A stretch of DNA of 64,000 nt from JBMNKL01 sp050952225 (GTDB lineage Bacteria; Bacillota; Clostridia; Acetivibrionales; DTU013), in assembly GCA_050952225.1 (NCBI GenBank), contig JBMNKL010000003.1, positions 682,001 to 746,000 on the forward strand. Reading direction: 5' to 3'. The notes below the pieces were generated by a model that saw nothing but the letters and a program-made list of their open reading frames with translations, searched no databases and was not told the origin of the DNA. Within the stretch, counting starts at the first letter, position 1. Each line of letters opens with the position of its first letter. Shown one piece after another: positions 36,601 to 45,930 of the stretch. The position numbers and the translations under genes were made by a program.

Positions 36601-37722
36601 CTATATGGGTTTGACTTCTCCTTCATGGTTGACTTCTTTTTGCGCCTTTACCTTCAGCTTCTCTATTTCTGCAAGCAATTCGTCAATTACCTTGTCTTCG
36701 CGTATCTTTCGTATTATGCTTCCTTTTTTGAACAGCAAGGCTTCACCGTCACCGCCGGCAATGCCAATATCAGCCTCACGTGCCTCTCCCGGCCCATTCA
36801 CGGCGCATCCCATCACGGCTACACGCAGCTGCTTTTTGCAGCCGGAAAGACGCCGTTCCAACTCGTTTGCTATTTTTACTATGTTTATTTTTGTCCGCCC
36901 GCAGGTGGGGCATGAAACAATTTCCACGCCCGGCTTTCCAAGCCCCAGGGCTTTCAGCAGCTCTATGCCGACCCGCACCTCTTCCAGCGGATCACCGGTA
37001 AGCGATACCCTTATCGTATCGCCTATTCCTTCCGCCAGGAGACAACCGATACCTGCCGCTGACTTAATCGTACCTGCAAATATCGTTCCCGCCTCGGTCA
37101 CACCCAAATGCAGCGGGTAATCCGTCTTCCTTGATACCATACGGTATGCCTCGATAGTCATCGGCACATCCGAAGCTTTGAGCGAAAGTACTATATCCTC
37201 GCATCCGAGTTCCTCAAGCATGCGCACATGTCCCAGGGCGCTTTCAACCATGCCCTCTGGTGTTACGCCGCCATACTTCTCCAATATGTCCTTCTCAAGC
37301 GAGCCAGCGTTTACGCCGACTCTTACCGGTATGCCCCTGCGGCGCACCGCTTCAATAACCTTGGCGACCTTTTCCCTGCCGCCGATATTACCAGGGTTTA
37401 TACGTATTTTGTCTGCGCCGTTTTCCACGCACGCAACAGCAATCCTGTAATCAAAATGAATATCGGCAACCAGCGGGATACCGGCAACCTTTTTTATCTC
37501 CTTAAAGGCGGCGGCAGCCTCCATATCGGGCACCGCAATCCTTGCAATATCGCAGCCCGCCTCCTCCAGCTGCTTTAACTGGCTTGCCGTGGCAGCAATA
37601 TCCCTGGTGTCCGTATTGGTCATCGACTGCACGGTTATAGGCGCGTCGCCGCCTATATATATGTTCCCCACGCGTATTTTCCTGGTTTTCATCCTGGCCG
37701 TGTGAAGTCCCTGCCCGGTCAT
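36601..37722 (-). CDS. ispG: 4-hydroxy-3-methylbut-2-enyl diphosphate synthase (flavodoxin) IspG
   Basis: An iron-sulphur enzyme that converts MEcPP to HMBPP in the non-mevalonate isoprenoid pathway. The barrel begins with VQSMTNTDTRD and the C-terminal cluster domain has CPTCGRTKINI and the third cysteine in MGCAVNGPGEAREAD. Length is 373. The ATG at 37722 overlaps the rseP stop as ATGA; an alternative ATG at 37692 (MKTRKIRVGNIYIG) would match the family opening better. The next pathway enzyme in this cluster is Dxr, two genes upstream. Confidence 0.96.
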   Translation of the reverse strand: MTGQGLHTARMKTRKIRVGNIYIGGDAPITVQSMTNTDTRDIAATASQLKQLEEAGCDIARIAVPDMEAAAAFKEIKKVAGIPLVADIHFDYRIAVACVENGADKIRINPGNIGGREKVAKVIEAVRRRGIPVRVGVNAGSLEKDILEKYGGVTPEGMVESALGHVRMLEELGCEDIVLSLKASDVPMTIEAYRMVSRKTDYPLHLGVTEAGTIFAGTIKSAAGIGCLLAEGIGDTIRVSLTGDPLEEVRVGIELLKALGLGKPGVEIVSCPTCGRTKINIVKIANELERRLSGCKKQLRVAVMGCAVNGPGEAREADIGIAGGDGEALLFKKGSIIRKIREDKVIDELLAEIEKLKVKAQKEVNHEGEVKPI

Positions 37723-39011
37723 CCCGTCACCAGCCTGATTATATCATTGTACGCCACAAACAAGCCCAGCAGAATAATCAATGTGAACCCCACCATTGAA
37801 ATAAACGCTTCCTTTTCCTGGCTCAGCGGTTTTCCCCTGACAGCTTCGACAAGGAGCATGACAATGCGTCCGCCGTCAAGAACCGGGAACGGTATAAGGT
37901 TTGTGGCGCCAAGTGCGATGCTGAAAAGGGCGGTAGTATTCAGAAGCTCAAGCAGCATGTCATAGATGCTCGGCGCTTGCCTGACTGCGGCACTTATGGT
38001 GCTGACCATACCTATCGGGCCTATCAGTTCGCTCACGCTTGCTTTTCCCGTAATCAGCCAAACAAGGCTGTAGCCGGTGCTTCTGATAATAGTAAAGGTA
38101 TAGGTGGCCGCCTGCGCTAGCGATTTGAAAAATCCTCCCTTTACAGGCATGAACAGTATGCCTGCGTCGTACCATTCTTCGGACTTCGCTTCAACGGGAG
38201 TCAGTGTTACGTTAATCTCTGCGCCGTCTCTCAAAACCTTTACTTCTATCGGTTTAAAACCGTTTTGGTTGAGAAAAGCAATAATTTCCTCGGCTGTATT
38301 TACTTCCGTGCCGTTTAAGGCTACAATCCTGTCTCCCGCCTTAAGCCCCATTTCCTCCGCCGGCAGGTCCGGCGCCAATCCCGATATGACATTGGAATCG
38401 GCTTCTCCTTTGCCGCCAAGCGTAACTCCTATCTTCGGGGAAACAGACGCCGGATGCAAAACAGGCTCAATCGTCCCCGAAAAACGTTTGCCTTCCCTTT
38501 CGTACTCTATTTCCGCCGGAGCGCCCTTGGAAATATAAATAAACTGTATCACATCAATAGGCAGGTATGTCCTTTTCCCATCATAAGATACTATTTTGTC
38601 GCCCTTCCTGATGCCAGCCGCCTCTGCCGGTGAATTCTCTGCCACATACCCGATTTCGGTCGTTGCAAATCCGCTTATACTAAATACAGCCGTCAGGATA
38701 ATAACGGCAAGCATAAGGTTGGCCAGCGGGCCGCTTACTATCGTAATCATGCGTGCGGTTAAAGATTTGTTTCTGAAAGCCGCCGGACTGTCCGAATCAT
38801 CTTCCTCGCCTTCCATTTTGACATAAGCTATCAGCGGAATAAGCCTCAGCGTGTAGGTGGTATCACCGCGCTGGATGCTGATTATTTTCGGACCAATGAA
38901 GAGCGAGAATTCCAGTACCTTAATACCCATTTTTTTCGCGGCGATGAAATGCCCCAATTCATGGACAATTATTATTATATTTAATGCGAGTATCGCAATA
39001 ATTATGCTCAT
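37719..39011 (-). CDS. rseP: RIP zinc metalloprotease RseP
   Basis: A site-2 intramembrane protease of 430 residues. The zinc motif HELGH is at residues 17-21 and the third ligand motif LDGGR near residue 374. Two PDZ-like domains lie between (about 110-180 and 190-265). Substrates in Firmicutes include anti-sigma factors and signal-peptide remnants. It overlaps both dxr and ispG by 4 nt (ATGA), so the three genes are translationally coupled. Confidence 0.95.
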   Translation of the reverse strand: MSIIIAILALNIIIIVHELGHFIAAKKMGIKVLEFSLFIGPKIISIQRGDTTYTLRLIPLIAYVKMEGEEDDSDSPAAFRNKSLTARMITIVSGPLANLMLAVIILTAVFSISGFATTEIGYVAENSPAEAAGIRKGDKIVSYDGKRTYLPIDVIQFIYISKGAPAEIEYEREGKRFSGTIEPVLHPASVSPKIGVTLGGKGEADSNVISGLAPDLPAEEMGLKAGDRIVALNGTEVNTAEEIIAFLNQNGFKPIEVKVLRDGAEINVTLTPVEAKSEEWYDAGILFMPVKGGFFKSLAQAATYTFTIIRSTGYSLVWLITGKASVSELIGPIGMVSTISAAVRQAPSIYDMLLELLNTTALFSIALGATNLIPFPVLDGGRIVMLLVEAVRGKPLSQEKEAFISMVGFTLIILLGLFVAYNDIIRLVTG

Positions 39012-40150
39012 ATGCTACCTCCGACCAAACGTTTAGCCCATTTGTCCACTTCTATTATATCATCAAGCCCGGGATTTGTATTCACCATATGTGCGTTCAT
39101 TGCTTTTTCAACGAGGCGTGGTATGTCGCAAAAGCCGATTTTTTTCTCCAGAAACAGCTCAACGGCAGCTTCATTTGCACCGTTTAAAACCGCAGGCATC
39201 GTGCCCCCGGCTTTTAATGCCTCGTATGCCAGGCTCAGGCATGGAAACGCGGTGGTATCCGGCTCCTCAAAAGTCAGGGCGCCGCATTTGAGCACGTCCA
39301 GCCTCGAAAAACCGTTTTCCATCCGTTCCGGCCATGTAAGGGCAAGCTGTATCGGGATGCGCATGTCAGGCGGACCAAGCTGCGCAATAACCGATCCGTC
39401 CACGAATTCCACCATCGAGTGAATAATGCTCTGCGGATGAATCACAACATCTATCATGTCCGGGCCAAAGCCAAACAACCACCTGGCTTCTATTATCTCG
39501 AGGCCTTTATTCATAAGCGTGGCGGAATCGACGGTAATTTTCTTGCCCATCTTCCAGTTCGGGTGATTTAGCGCCTGTTCCACTTTCACGCTTTCAAGAT
39601 CGCTTTTCTTTTTACCCCTGAAAGGTCCTCCCGACGCGGTAAGGATCAGGCGTGCCACATCTTGTTTCCTGTTTGCGGCCAGGCACTGGAATATCGCGGA
39701 ATGCTCGCTGTCTATCGGAATTATATCAACATTATGGACAGCCGCTTCCGCCATGACAATGCTGCCCGCGGCAACAAGCGTCTCCTTGTTGGCCAGTGTT
39801 ATGTTCTTGCCTTTGCGTATTGCTTCCACTGTGGGTACCAGGCCATCAATGCCCACCACGGACGTTACTACCGTATCAATATCGTCCAGTGAAACTGCGG
39901 CCTTCATTCCTTCAAGGCCGTAATACACTTCGATTCCAAGCCCGGAAAGCCTTCTTTCAAGCTCCAGCGCAAGCCTTTCGTCTCCCGCGGAAACCAAGCG
40001 CGGCATGAATTTCCTGGCCTGTTTTTCAATAAGATCTATATTTTTATTCGCTGTCAATGCTGCAACGCGAATCCCAAGGTTCTCGGCCGCTTCGAGCGTC
40101 TGGACACCGATCGAGCCGGTGGACCCCAATACTGCTATGTTTCTTGTCAT
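39008..40150 (-). CDS. dxr: 1-deoxy-D-xylulose-5-phosphate reductoisomerase Dxr
   Basis: Converts DXP to MEP with NADPH. The nucleotide-binding motif GSTGSIG is at residues 8-14; substrate-site motifs IDSEHSAIFQCL and HPNWKMGKKITVDSATLMNK follow. Starting from the ATG at 40150, which overlaps the cdsA stop as ATGA, gives 380 residues. The frame is open further upstream within cdsA, but that part is not family-like. Confidence 0.97.
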   Translation of the reverse strand: MTRNIAVLGSTGSIGVQTLEAAENLGIRVAALTANKNIDLIEKQARKFMPRLVSAGDERLALELERRLSGLGIEVYYGLEGMKAAVSLDDIDTVVTSVVGIDGLVPTVEAIRKGKNITLANKETLVAAGSIVMAEAAVHNVDIIPIDSEHSAIFQCLAANRKQDVARLILTASGGPFRGKKKSDLESVKVEQALNHPNWKMGKKITVDSATLMNKGLEIIEARWLFGFGPDMIDVVIHPQSIIHSMVEFVDGSVIAQLGPPDMRIPIQLALTWPERMENGFSRLDVLKCGALTFEEPDTTAFPCLSLAYEALKAGGTMPAVLNGANEAAVELFLEKKIGFCDIPRLVEKAMNAHMVNTNPGLDDIIEVDKWAKRLVGGSI

Positions 40151-40992
40151 GTCGGAACTCCCGTGATAAATATGTTTATATAGAAATATACTGCCGGGGC
40201 GGTAAAAAGTATGCTGTCCAGCCTGTCGAGCACACCGCCGTGGCCGGGCATTATATTCCCGTAATCCTTTAAGCCCGCAGCTCTCTTTACGGCAGACGCC
40301 GACCAATCGCTCAGCTGTGATACCACTCCGCAAATTAACCCTAACACAGCCAGGTGAACCACCGGCACCTGGAGCGCATCGTTAAACAACCGCCCGAAAG
40401 CCACCATGGCCAACATGCATCCCAGGACACCGCCTATGCTGCCTTCAAGCGTTTTTTTCGGGCTTATCGACGGGACTACCTTTGTTTTTCCGATCGTTAT
40501 TCCTGTAAAGAAAGCAAAAGTATCTGTCGCCCAGGCACCGATAAATATAAACCATATGTACAGGTATCCTTTATCCATGCTCCTGGTAAGCGTGACAAAA
40601 GAGAGCAGGAAAACAACATAAAATATGCCCAGGAGCGTAACCGCAGCATCGGCGATTTTATACCTGCCGCCTGAAAACATGACAAAGCATGACGCCAGGA
40701 CAACCAGCACGAATAAACCCAGCACGGCAACATCCGAATACTTGCCGTCCATCGTGGCTATGACCTGCCATGGCATTAAACTCGAAACAGCCAGGTACAG
40801 CAATGGAAGGCATGACAAGTAACTTAAAATATAAACCGGCTTGAAGCCTGCTTTTTCCAATGCCTTGTTAAATTCGCGGACACCTGCGGCAGCCAGTGCA
40901 AATACGGCCAGTCCAATCGCCGTCTCACCCATATACACTATAACCGCCAGCAGTAAAATTGCTACAACCGCACTGACAACCCTTACCTTCAT
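40147..40992 (-). CDS. cdsA: Phosphatidate cytidylyltransferase CdsA
   Basis: Makes CDP-diacylglycerol for phospholipid synthesis in the membrane. The family signature is complete: SAVKRAAGLKDYGNIMPGHG followed by GVLDRLDS near the C-terminus, and SPKKTLEGSIGG before it. About eight helices; 281 residues. It lies 3 nt after uppS. PgsA, which uses its product, is encoded at 62946. Confidence 0.96.
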   Translation of the reverse strand: MKVRVVSAVVAILLLAVIVYMGETAIGLAVFALAAAGVREFNKALEKAGFKPVYILSYLSCLPLLYLAVSSLMPWQVIATMDGKYSDVAVLGLFVLVVLASCFVMFSGGRYKIADAAVTLLGIFYVVFLLSFVTLTRSMDKGYLYIWFIFIGAWATDTFAFFTGITIGKTKVVPSISPKKTLEGSIGGVLGCMLAMVAFGRLFNDALQVPVVHLAVLGLICGVVSQLSDWSASAVKRAAGLKDYGNIMPGHGGVLDRLDSILFTAPAVYFYINIFITGVPT

Positions 40993-40995
40993 AAT

Positions 40996-41742
40996 TTACA
41001 AACCTCCAAACCGTCTATCTCTTTGCTGGTATGCCTCTATTGCCTCCAGCAGGTTTTTCTTTGTAAAATCCGGCCATAAAATATCCGAATACCAAAACTC
41101 TGAATAGGAAGACTGCCACAGGAGGAAATTGCTGAGCCTGTTCTCGCCGCTGGGCCTTATAACCAGGTCGGGATCGGGTATGCCCGCCGTATAAAGGTAA
41201 CCGGAAAACATCTCCTCGTTAATGTCTTCAGCCCGTATTCGCCCTTCCTTAACGTCGGTCGCAATCCTGGCAGCCGCGCGGGCTATTTCCGTCCGGCTTC
41301 CATAATTTAGCGCGATTATCAGGTTCAACCCTGTGTTTTCGGCAGTATTCTGCATCACCCTGGCAATTTCCCGCCTTATTTCCTCAGACAGGCGGTCTGT
41401 CTCCCCTATCACGCTTATCCTGATATTTTTACCGGCCAGCTCCTTATCCGCGTTCCTGAGAAACTCAAGCAGAAGCGACATCAGAGCGTCGACTTCTTCT
41501 TTCGGCCTGTTCCAGTTTTCAGTCGAGAACGCAAAAGCGGTCAAGTACTTGATTCCCAAAGCATCACACTCTTTGACAATCCTTTTTAACGTATTTGCGC
41601 CCTCCCTGTGGCCGACACTGCGCGGGAGGCCTCTCCTCTCCGCCCAGCGCCTGTTTCCGTCCATGATTATCGCTATATGTACGGGCAGTTTTTCCTGGAC
41701 TTTAGCCGCAGCCTTTTTCTTTTTTCTCATGCCCGCAAACAC
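40996..41742 (-). CDS. uppS: Isoprenyl transferase UppS (undecaprenyl diphosphate synthase)
   Basis: Elongates farnesyl diphosphate with IPP to the C55 carrier for cell-wall building blocks. The catalytic opening HIAIIMDGNRRWAERRGLPR holds the key Asp, and FAFSTENWNRP and RPSGENRLSNFLLWQ are the other conserved blocks. The most likely start is the GTG at 41742, 9 nt after GGGAGG; a TTG at 41748 would be too near the SD. It is the first of the uppS-cdsA-dxr-rseP-ispG run. Confidence 0.95.
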   Translation of the reverse strand: MFAGMRKKKKAAAKVQEKLPVHIAIIMDGNRRWAERRGLPRSVGHREGANTLKRIVKECDALGIKYLTAFAFSTENWNRPKEEVDALMSLLLEFLRNADKELAGKNIRISVIGETDRLSEEIRREIARVMQNTAENTGLNLIIALNYGSRTEIARAAARIATDVKEGRIRAEDINEEMFSGYLYTAGIPDPDLVIRPSGENRLSNFLLWQSSYSEFWYSDILWPDFTKKNLLEAIEAYQQRDRRFGGL

Positions 41743-41845
41743 AACCAATTACCTCCCATGTTAAAAGGGACATTCCGCCTTCCATGCCTGCCGGATCTCA
41801 CCCCGCGGATATGCCCCTCCATTTCGTGCTGCGGAAGCAGCCTGA

Positions 41846-42073
41846 CTATTCTATATTCGTATTGCATACCAGGAGTTCAATATTACCGCCGTCCAATAGT
41901 TTTTGCGCGACGACCCTGGCATCACTCCCGCTATCCGAATCTTTCAGCTTTGGGGGAGCAGTCCTGCGGACCGTCACGCTTTTAACCCCGGAGGATTCCA
42001 GTATTTTCAGCGCTCGTTCAAGCCTGAAACAGGAAACGTCCGGTATCCGTGTATTTCCATCCTGTGCCTGCAT
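41846..42073 (-). CDS. Small PASTA-like protein
   Basis: A 75-residue protein with the outline of one PASTA domain: RIPDVSCFRLERALKILESS, a loop, ARVVAQKLLDGGNIELLVCN. It has no signal peptide or membrane segment, unlike proteins that normally carry PASTA domains. It lies 13 nt after frr and about 100 nt before uppS, so it is probably in the same transcript. I know no assigned function. The start ATG at 42073 has only a weak upstream SD. Confidence 0.55.
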   Translation of the reverse strand: MQAQDGNTRIPDVSCFRLERALKILESSGVKSVTVRRTAPPKLKDSDSGSDARVVAQKLLDGGNIELLVCNTNIE

Positions 42074-42086
42074 CAGGGATTTACAG

Positions 42087-42644
42087 CTATACCTCCATGA
42101 TTTCCTTTTCTTTCTTTTCTACAGTTTTGTCGATTTCATCAATGAACTTGTCGGTTATTTCCTGGATGTCCTTTTCTGCCACTTTCAGGTCGTCTTCGGT
42201 AATCTCGCTTGCCTTTTTCTGCTGCTTGAAACGGTCAATCGCTTCTCTCCTCACAGCCCGCACGGCAATCTTTGCATCCTCCCCGTACTTTTTCACTGCC
42301 TTGGTCAGTTCTTTTCTTCTTTCTTCGGTAAGCACGGGAAATACCAGCCTGATGACTTTGCCGTCGTTGATCGGATTAATGCCGATATCTGATTTCTGAA
42401 TGGCTTTTTCAATGTCCTTCAATATTTTTTCATCCCACGGTTGGATAACTATGACGCGGGCCTCCGGGACAGAAATACTTCCCAGCTGGTTTATAGGAGT
42501 CGGCACCCCATAATAATCGACATTTATCCTGTCCAGTATGGCCGGGTTGGCCCTGCCTGCCCTCAATGTCGACAGTTGCTCCCTGAGGACATTTATCGCC
42601 CTGGTCATCTTGTCTTCATATTCTTTGTATGAATCATCCGCCAT
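42087..42644 (-). CDS. frr: Ribosome recycling factor Frr
   Basis: Splits post-termination ribosomes with EF-G. The 185-residue sequence is standard: LREQLSTLRAGRANPAILDR, VDYYGVPTPINQLGSISVPE and the C-terminal helix SEITEDDLKVAEKDIQEITD. The SD GGAGG precedes ATG at 42644. It follows pyrH by about 95 nt. Confidence 0.97.
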   Translation of the reverse strand: MADDSYKEYEDKMTRAINVLREQLSTLRAGRANPAILDRINVDYYGVPTPINQLGSISVPEARVIVIQPWDEKILKDIEKAIQKSDIGINPINDGKVIRLVFPVLTEERRKELTKAVKKYGEDAKIAVRAVRREAIDRFKQQKKASEITEDDLKVAEKDIQEITDKFIDEIDKTVEKKEKEIMEV

Positions 42645-42738
42645 TTTCCATACCTCCTATACTTATTGTTTTCCTGTGTGATAGTTATCCTCCTTAATAG
42701 CTATCCTAATATAACATCTGTCCGTTGTAAATACCGTT

Positions 42739-43443
42739 TTAATATAAAGTTGTCCCGATATTTTCGCCCCTGATTACACGGAGTATGTTATCAGGATCGC
42801 AAAGGTTGAAAACTACCAGGGGAATCTTGTTGTCCATGCAAAATGACATCGCTGTGGAATCCATGACCCCAAGCCTTTTATTCAGAGCATCCGCAAAAGT
42901 GATGGTATCATACCTGACCGCGCTGGCATTCTCTTTCGGATCACTGTCGTACACCCCGTCCACGGTCGTCGCCTTTAGAATGACATCGGCGTCAATCTCA
43001 GCCGCCCTGAGCGCTGCGGCAGTGTCGGTGGAAAAATAAGGGCTGCCCAGCCCGCATGCAAAAATCACGATCCGCTTTTTCTCAAGGTGCCTTATCGCCC
43101 TTCTCCTTATGTAAGGTTCTGCAATTTGCCTCATCTCAATCGCGGTCTGCACTCTCGTGGGAACGCCCCTTGACTCCAGCGCATCCTGCAGCGCAAGCGC
43201 GTTTATGACGGTAGCCAGCATGCCCATATGGTCAGCGGTGGTCCTGTCCATGCCAATACCGCTTCTTCCTCTCCAAAAATTGCCTCCGCCTACGACAATG
43301 GAGATTTCAACTCCCATCCTGTAAGCTTCGCAAATCCTCTCGGAAATGGCTCCAAGCGTCTCAGTGTCAATTCCTGTCTTACGGCTTCCTGCCAGCGCTT
43401 CCCCGCTGAGTTTAAGCAATATCCTTTTGTATTTTGACGTCAT
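42739..43443 (-). CDS. pyrH: UMP kinase PyrH
   Basis: Phosphorylates UMP to UDP; hexameric, controlled by GTP and UTP. The opening YKRILLKLSGEALAG and the motifs IVVGGGNFWRGRSG and TAAALRAAEIDADVILKATT are family-typical. The 234-residue protein is intact. A terminator lies between tsf and this gene, so pyrH may have its own promoter in 43444-43515. Confidence 0.97.
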   Translation of the reverse strand: MTSKYKRILLKLSGEALAGSRKTGIDTETLGAISERICEAYRMGVEISIVVGGGNFWRGRSGIGMDRTTADHMGMLATVINALALQDALESRGVPTRVQTAIEMRQIAEPYIRRRAIRHLEKKRIVIFACGLGSPYFSTDTAAALRAAEIDADVILKATTVDGVYDSDPKENASAVRYDTITFADALNKRLGVMDSTAMSFCMDNKIPLVVFNLCDPDNILRVIRGENIGTTLY

Positions 43444-43514
43444 GTTGGCAATAACCCCCGCTCCGCATTAATTGTTCTGTAAAAAAACATTCAAACCCTT
43501 CCGGCGATACTATT

Positions 43515-43547
43515 AAAAAGGGAACATATTTTATATGCTCCCTTTTT
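43515..43547 (-). terminator. Intrinsic terminator after tsf
   Basis: On the minus strand AAAAAGGGA (43539-43547) pairs with TCCCTTTTT (43515-43523), with an inner CATAT/ATATG pairing. It follows the tsf stop directly and marks the end of the rpsB-tsf transcript. Confidence 0.75.
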
Positions 43548-43548
43548 G

Positions 43549-44199
43549 TTAACCACCGATCTGCTTCGCCACCTCTTCGGCGAAGTTTTCCTCTCTCTTC
43601 GCCAGCCCTTCCCCTCTTTCAAACCTCGCAAATCTCCTGACATTGATATTTTCGCCTATAACAGCTATCTTCTCGGTAACAAGCTGTCCGATTGTCTTAT
43701 CCGGGTCCCTGATCCAGGGCTGCTCCATGAGGCAAACCTCTTTATAGAATTTCTCCATCCTGCCTTCAACCATCTTGTCGATTACTTTCTCAGGCTTTCC
43801 TTCGTTCCTTGCCTGTGCCCTGAGAATATTCTTTTCCTTTTCAATAACATCAGCCGGTACGTCTTCCCTTCTGACGTATTCGGGCTTTGCTGCCGCAATT
43901 TGCATCGCAATGTCCTTGACAAGGCTGCTTGAACTCTTCATTGGCCGCCGCAAAATCGGTTTCGATATTTACCTCAACCAGCACGCCGATTCTGCCGTTC
44001 CCATGTATATATGCATCGACCAGTCCTTCGGCTGCTATTCTCCCCGCTTTTTTGGCTGCAGCCGCAAGGCCCTTTTCCCGTCAATATTTCTATAGCTTTT
44101 TCCATATCTCCGCCGCTTTCCGACCAGGCTGTTCTTACAGTCCATCATCCCGGCGCCTGTTCTCTCACGGAGCTGTTTTACCATCTCAGCAGTAATCAT
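43549..44199 (-). CDS. tsf: Elongation factor Ts, frameshifted near the N-terminus
   Basis: Nucleotide-exchange factor for EF-Tu. The start is the ATG at 44199 (MITAEMVKQLRERTGAGMMD), 7 nt after GGAGG. The next parts are in other frames: ESGGDMEKAIEILTGKG, then LAAAAKKAGRIAAEGLVDAY through VNIETDFAAANEEF, then SSLVKDIAMQIAAAKPEYVR to the stop at 43549. Breaks are near 44120, 44070 and 43940. The total of about 216 residues suits a Firmicutes EF-Ts. As EF-Ts is needed for growth, sequence errors are more likely than loss. Confidence 0.92.
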
Positions 44200-44265
44200 C
44201 CATATTCCTCCAAACAGTAAATATTATTGCCATAAACCTGGCTCTTATTCAATACAGCGTGATAC

Positions 44266-44295
44266 GGCACCCGGTCCGTTTGCGGCCCGGGCGCC
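44266..44295. other. Hairpin between rpsB and tsf
   Basis: GGCACCCGG (44266-44274) and CCGGGCGCC (44287-44295) pair, with one G-T pair, in the short gap between the two genes. It has no T-run, so it may adjust the rpsB/tsf ratio or stabilise the mRNA rather than terminate. Confidence 0.45.
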
Positions 44296-44309
44296 TGGAT
44301 TTTCGCTTT

Positions 44310-45678
44310 CTACTGGTTATCGGCCGCTTCTTCATTTTCTGCCGCTTCCGTTTGTGCTGTTTCCGCTGCAGTTTCCGCTCGTGGCCACTTCCTCTGAGGC
44401 TGCTGCCGTAGCCTTCCGGCGTTTCAGCTCCGCTTCCTTCCGGGGCTGCTTCAGCTGGTTTCCGCTGCAACCGCTTCCTCCGGGGCTCCGCTTCCGCAGC
44501 ATCTGCCTTGGCCACTTCTTCCGCGAGCCGCTGCCGTAGCTTCCGCTGTCAGCTCCTCCGTGTCAGTCAGCCGCTTCCATTCTCGTTTTTTTCACGGAAG
44601 CATCTCTGTCTCTGGCTGTTTTCTTCGCTTTTTTGCTTGCCTTTTCCGCCGGTGTGACTTCTTCCGCTATTTCCTCTTTAGCTTCTTTCGCAGTCTCTAC
44701 CGGGCTCTTCCTGGTTTTCACGGCAGTGTCTTTCTTGCTTCTTTTCTTCGGCTTTTCCGCCTTGACTTCTGCCGCAGCCTCTTCCGTCTTTGCCTCTGGA
44801 GCAGTCGCTTCCGCCGTGGGTTCCTCTGTCCTGGCCTCCGCCGCGGTCGCTTCCGGCTTAGCTTCTGCCACAGCCTCTGCCGCCTTTGGCTCTGTCACGG
44901 TTCTTTCCGCCGCGCCTTCGCCCGCTGCTTCCACGGTGATCGGTTCACCCGAGGCAGCTTCCACATGTCCCTCACCACTGTCTTCCGCCGTCTGTTCGCC
45001 CTGGCGGCCTTCGATCACGGCGTCCGCCATCTTGGACGCAATCAGCTTGACCGCTCTTATCGCGTCGTCGTTTCCGGGGATGACGTAATCCACTTCATCG
45101 GGATCACAGTTGGTATCAACAATAGCTACAATAGGAATACCCAGTTTCCTTGCCTCGAGTATGGCATTTCTTTCTTTCCTGGGATCAACGATAAACACGG
45201 CTCCCGGCAGCTTTGTCATTTCCTTGATGCCGCCCAGGTATTTTTCCAGCCTTTCCATCTCGCCTCTAAGCTTTATAACTTCCTTCTTCGGCAGCACTTC
45301 AAATACTCCGCCCTGTTCCATGGCTTCAAGCTGGTGCAGCCTGTCGATCCTCTTGCGGATGGTTTTAAAGTTGGTCAGCATTCCGCCGAGCCATCTCGCA
45401 TTCACATAGTACTGCCCGCATCTTTCGGCTTCTTCCCTGATCGAATCCTGCGCCTGCTTCTTCGTACCGACGAAAAGCAAGTCCTCGCCGTTCATCGAAA
45501 TTTCCCTGACGAAGAAATATGCTTCCTCTATCTTTTTTACCGTCTTCTGAAGATCAATGATGTAGATTCCGTTTCTTTCGGTAAAGATATATTCGGCCAT
45601 TTTGGGGTTCCATCTCCTGGTCTGGTGGCCGAAATGAACGCCTGCTTCCAGGAGCTGTTTCATAGAAATAACTGACAT
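44310..45678 (-). CDS. rpsB: Small-subunit ribosomal protein S2 with very long Ala/Glu-rich tail (tail frameshifted)
   Basis: The first 235 or so residues are a normal S2 (SMKQLLEAGVHFGHQTRRWN; VDTNCDPDEVDYVIPGNDDA). The SD AAGGAGG precedes ATG at 45678. A low-complexity tail follows, rich in Ala, Glu, Lys, Thr and Pro. In the S2 frame it runs 135 residues to a stop at 44563. Beyond it, the same composition continues in changing frames (DTEELTAEATAA, EEVAKADAAEAEP, ETAAETAQTEAAENEEAADN) to a natural stop at 44310-44312. The intended tail is therefore probably about 220 residues, and the shifts at 44350-44570 are indels. Typical S2 is 230-260 residues. A promoter lies about 105 nt upstream. 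Confidence 0.93.
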
Positions 45679-45782
45679 TAATTTATCCTCCTTAAGTTTA
45701 CACCACCACGGCTTCATCCGGCCGGAATACCCGAAGGCACTTAACCGCCCGTCGTACCGTGTGCGTATTTTTATCGTTATGT

Positions 45783-45811
45783 AGTATAACACATGGATAA
45801 TAAATTAGCAA
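45783..45811 (-). promoter_or_regulatory. Sigma-A promoter of rpsB-tsf
   Basis: On the minus strand TTGCTA (45806-45811) and TATACT (45783-45788) are spaced by 17 nt. The leader is about 100 nt long. Confidence 0.72.
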
Positions 45812-45930
45812 ACAAAAATTTGAACAAATTTATGAAAATTTCATGCGCCTGCACAGCGGGACAGGCAATTAATCCCATGGGCGCTCATATACTTATATGG
45901 TGACCTATTTTCCGGGGGGAGGTGCTTTGC

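Noticed and set aside
44560..45675. 371-codon open frame on the plus strand
   Set aside because: Antisense to rpsB; openness is a by-product of the repetitive Ala/Glu codons.
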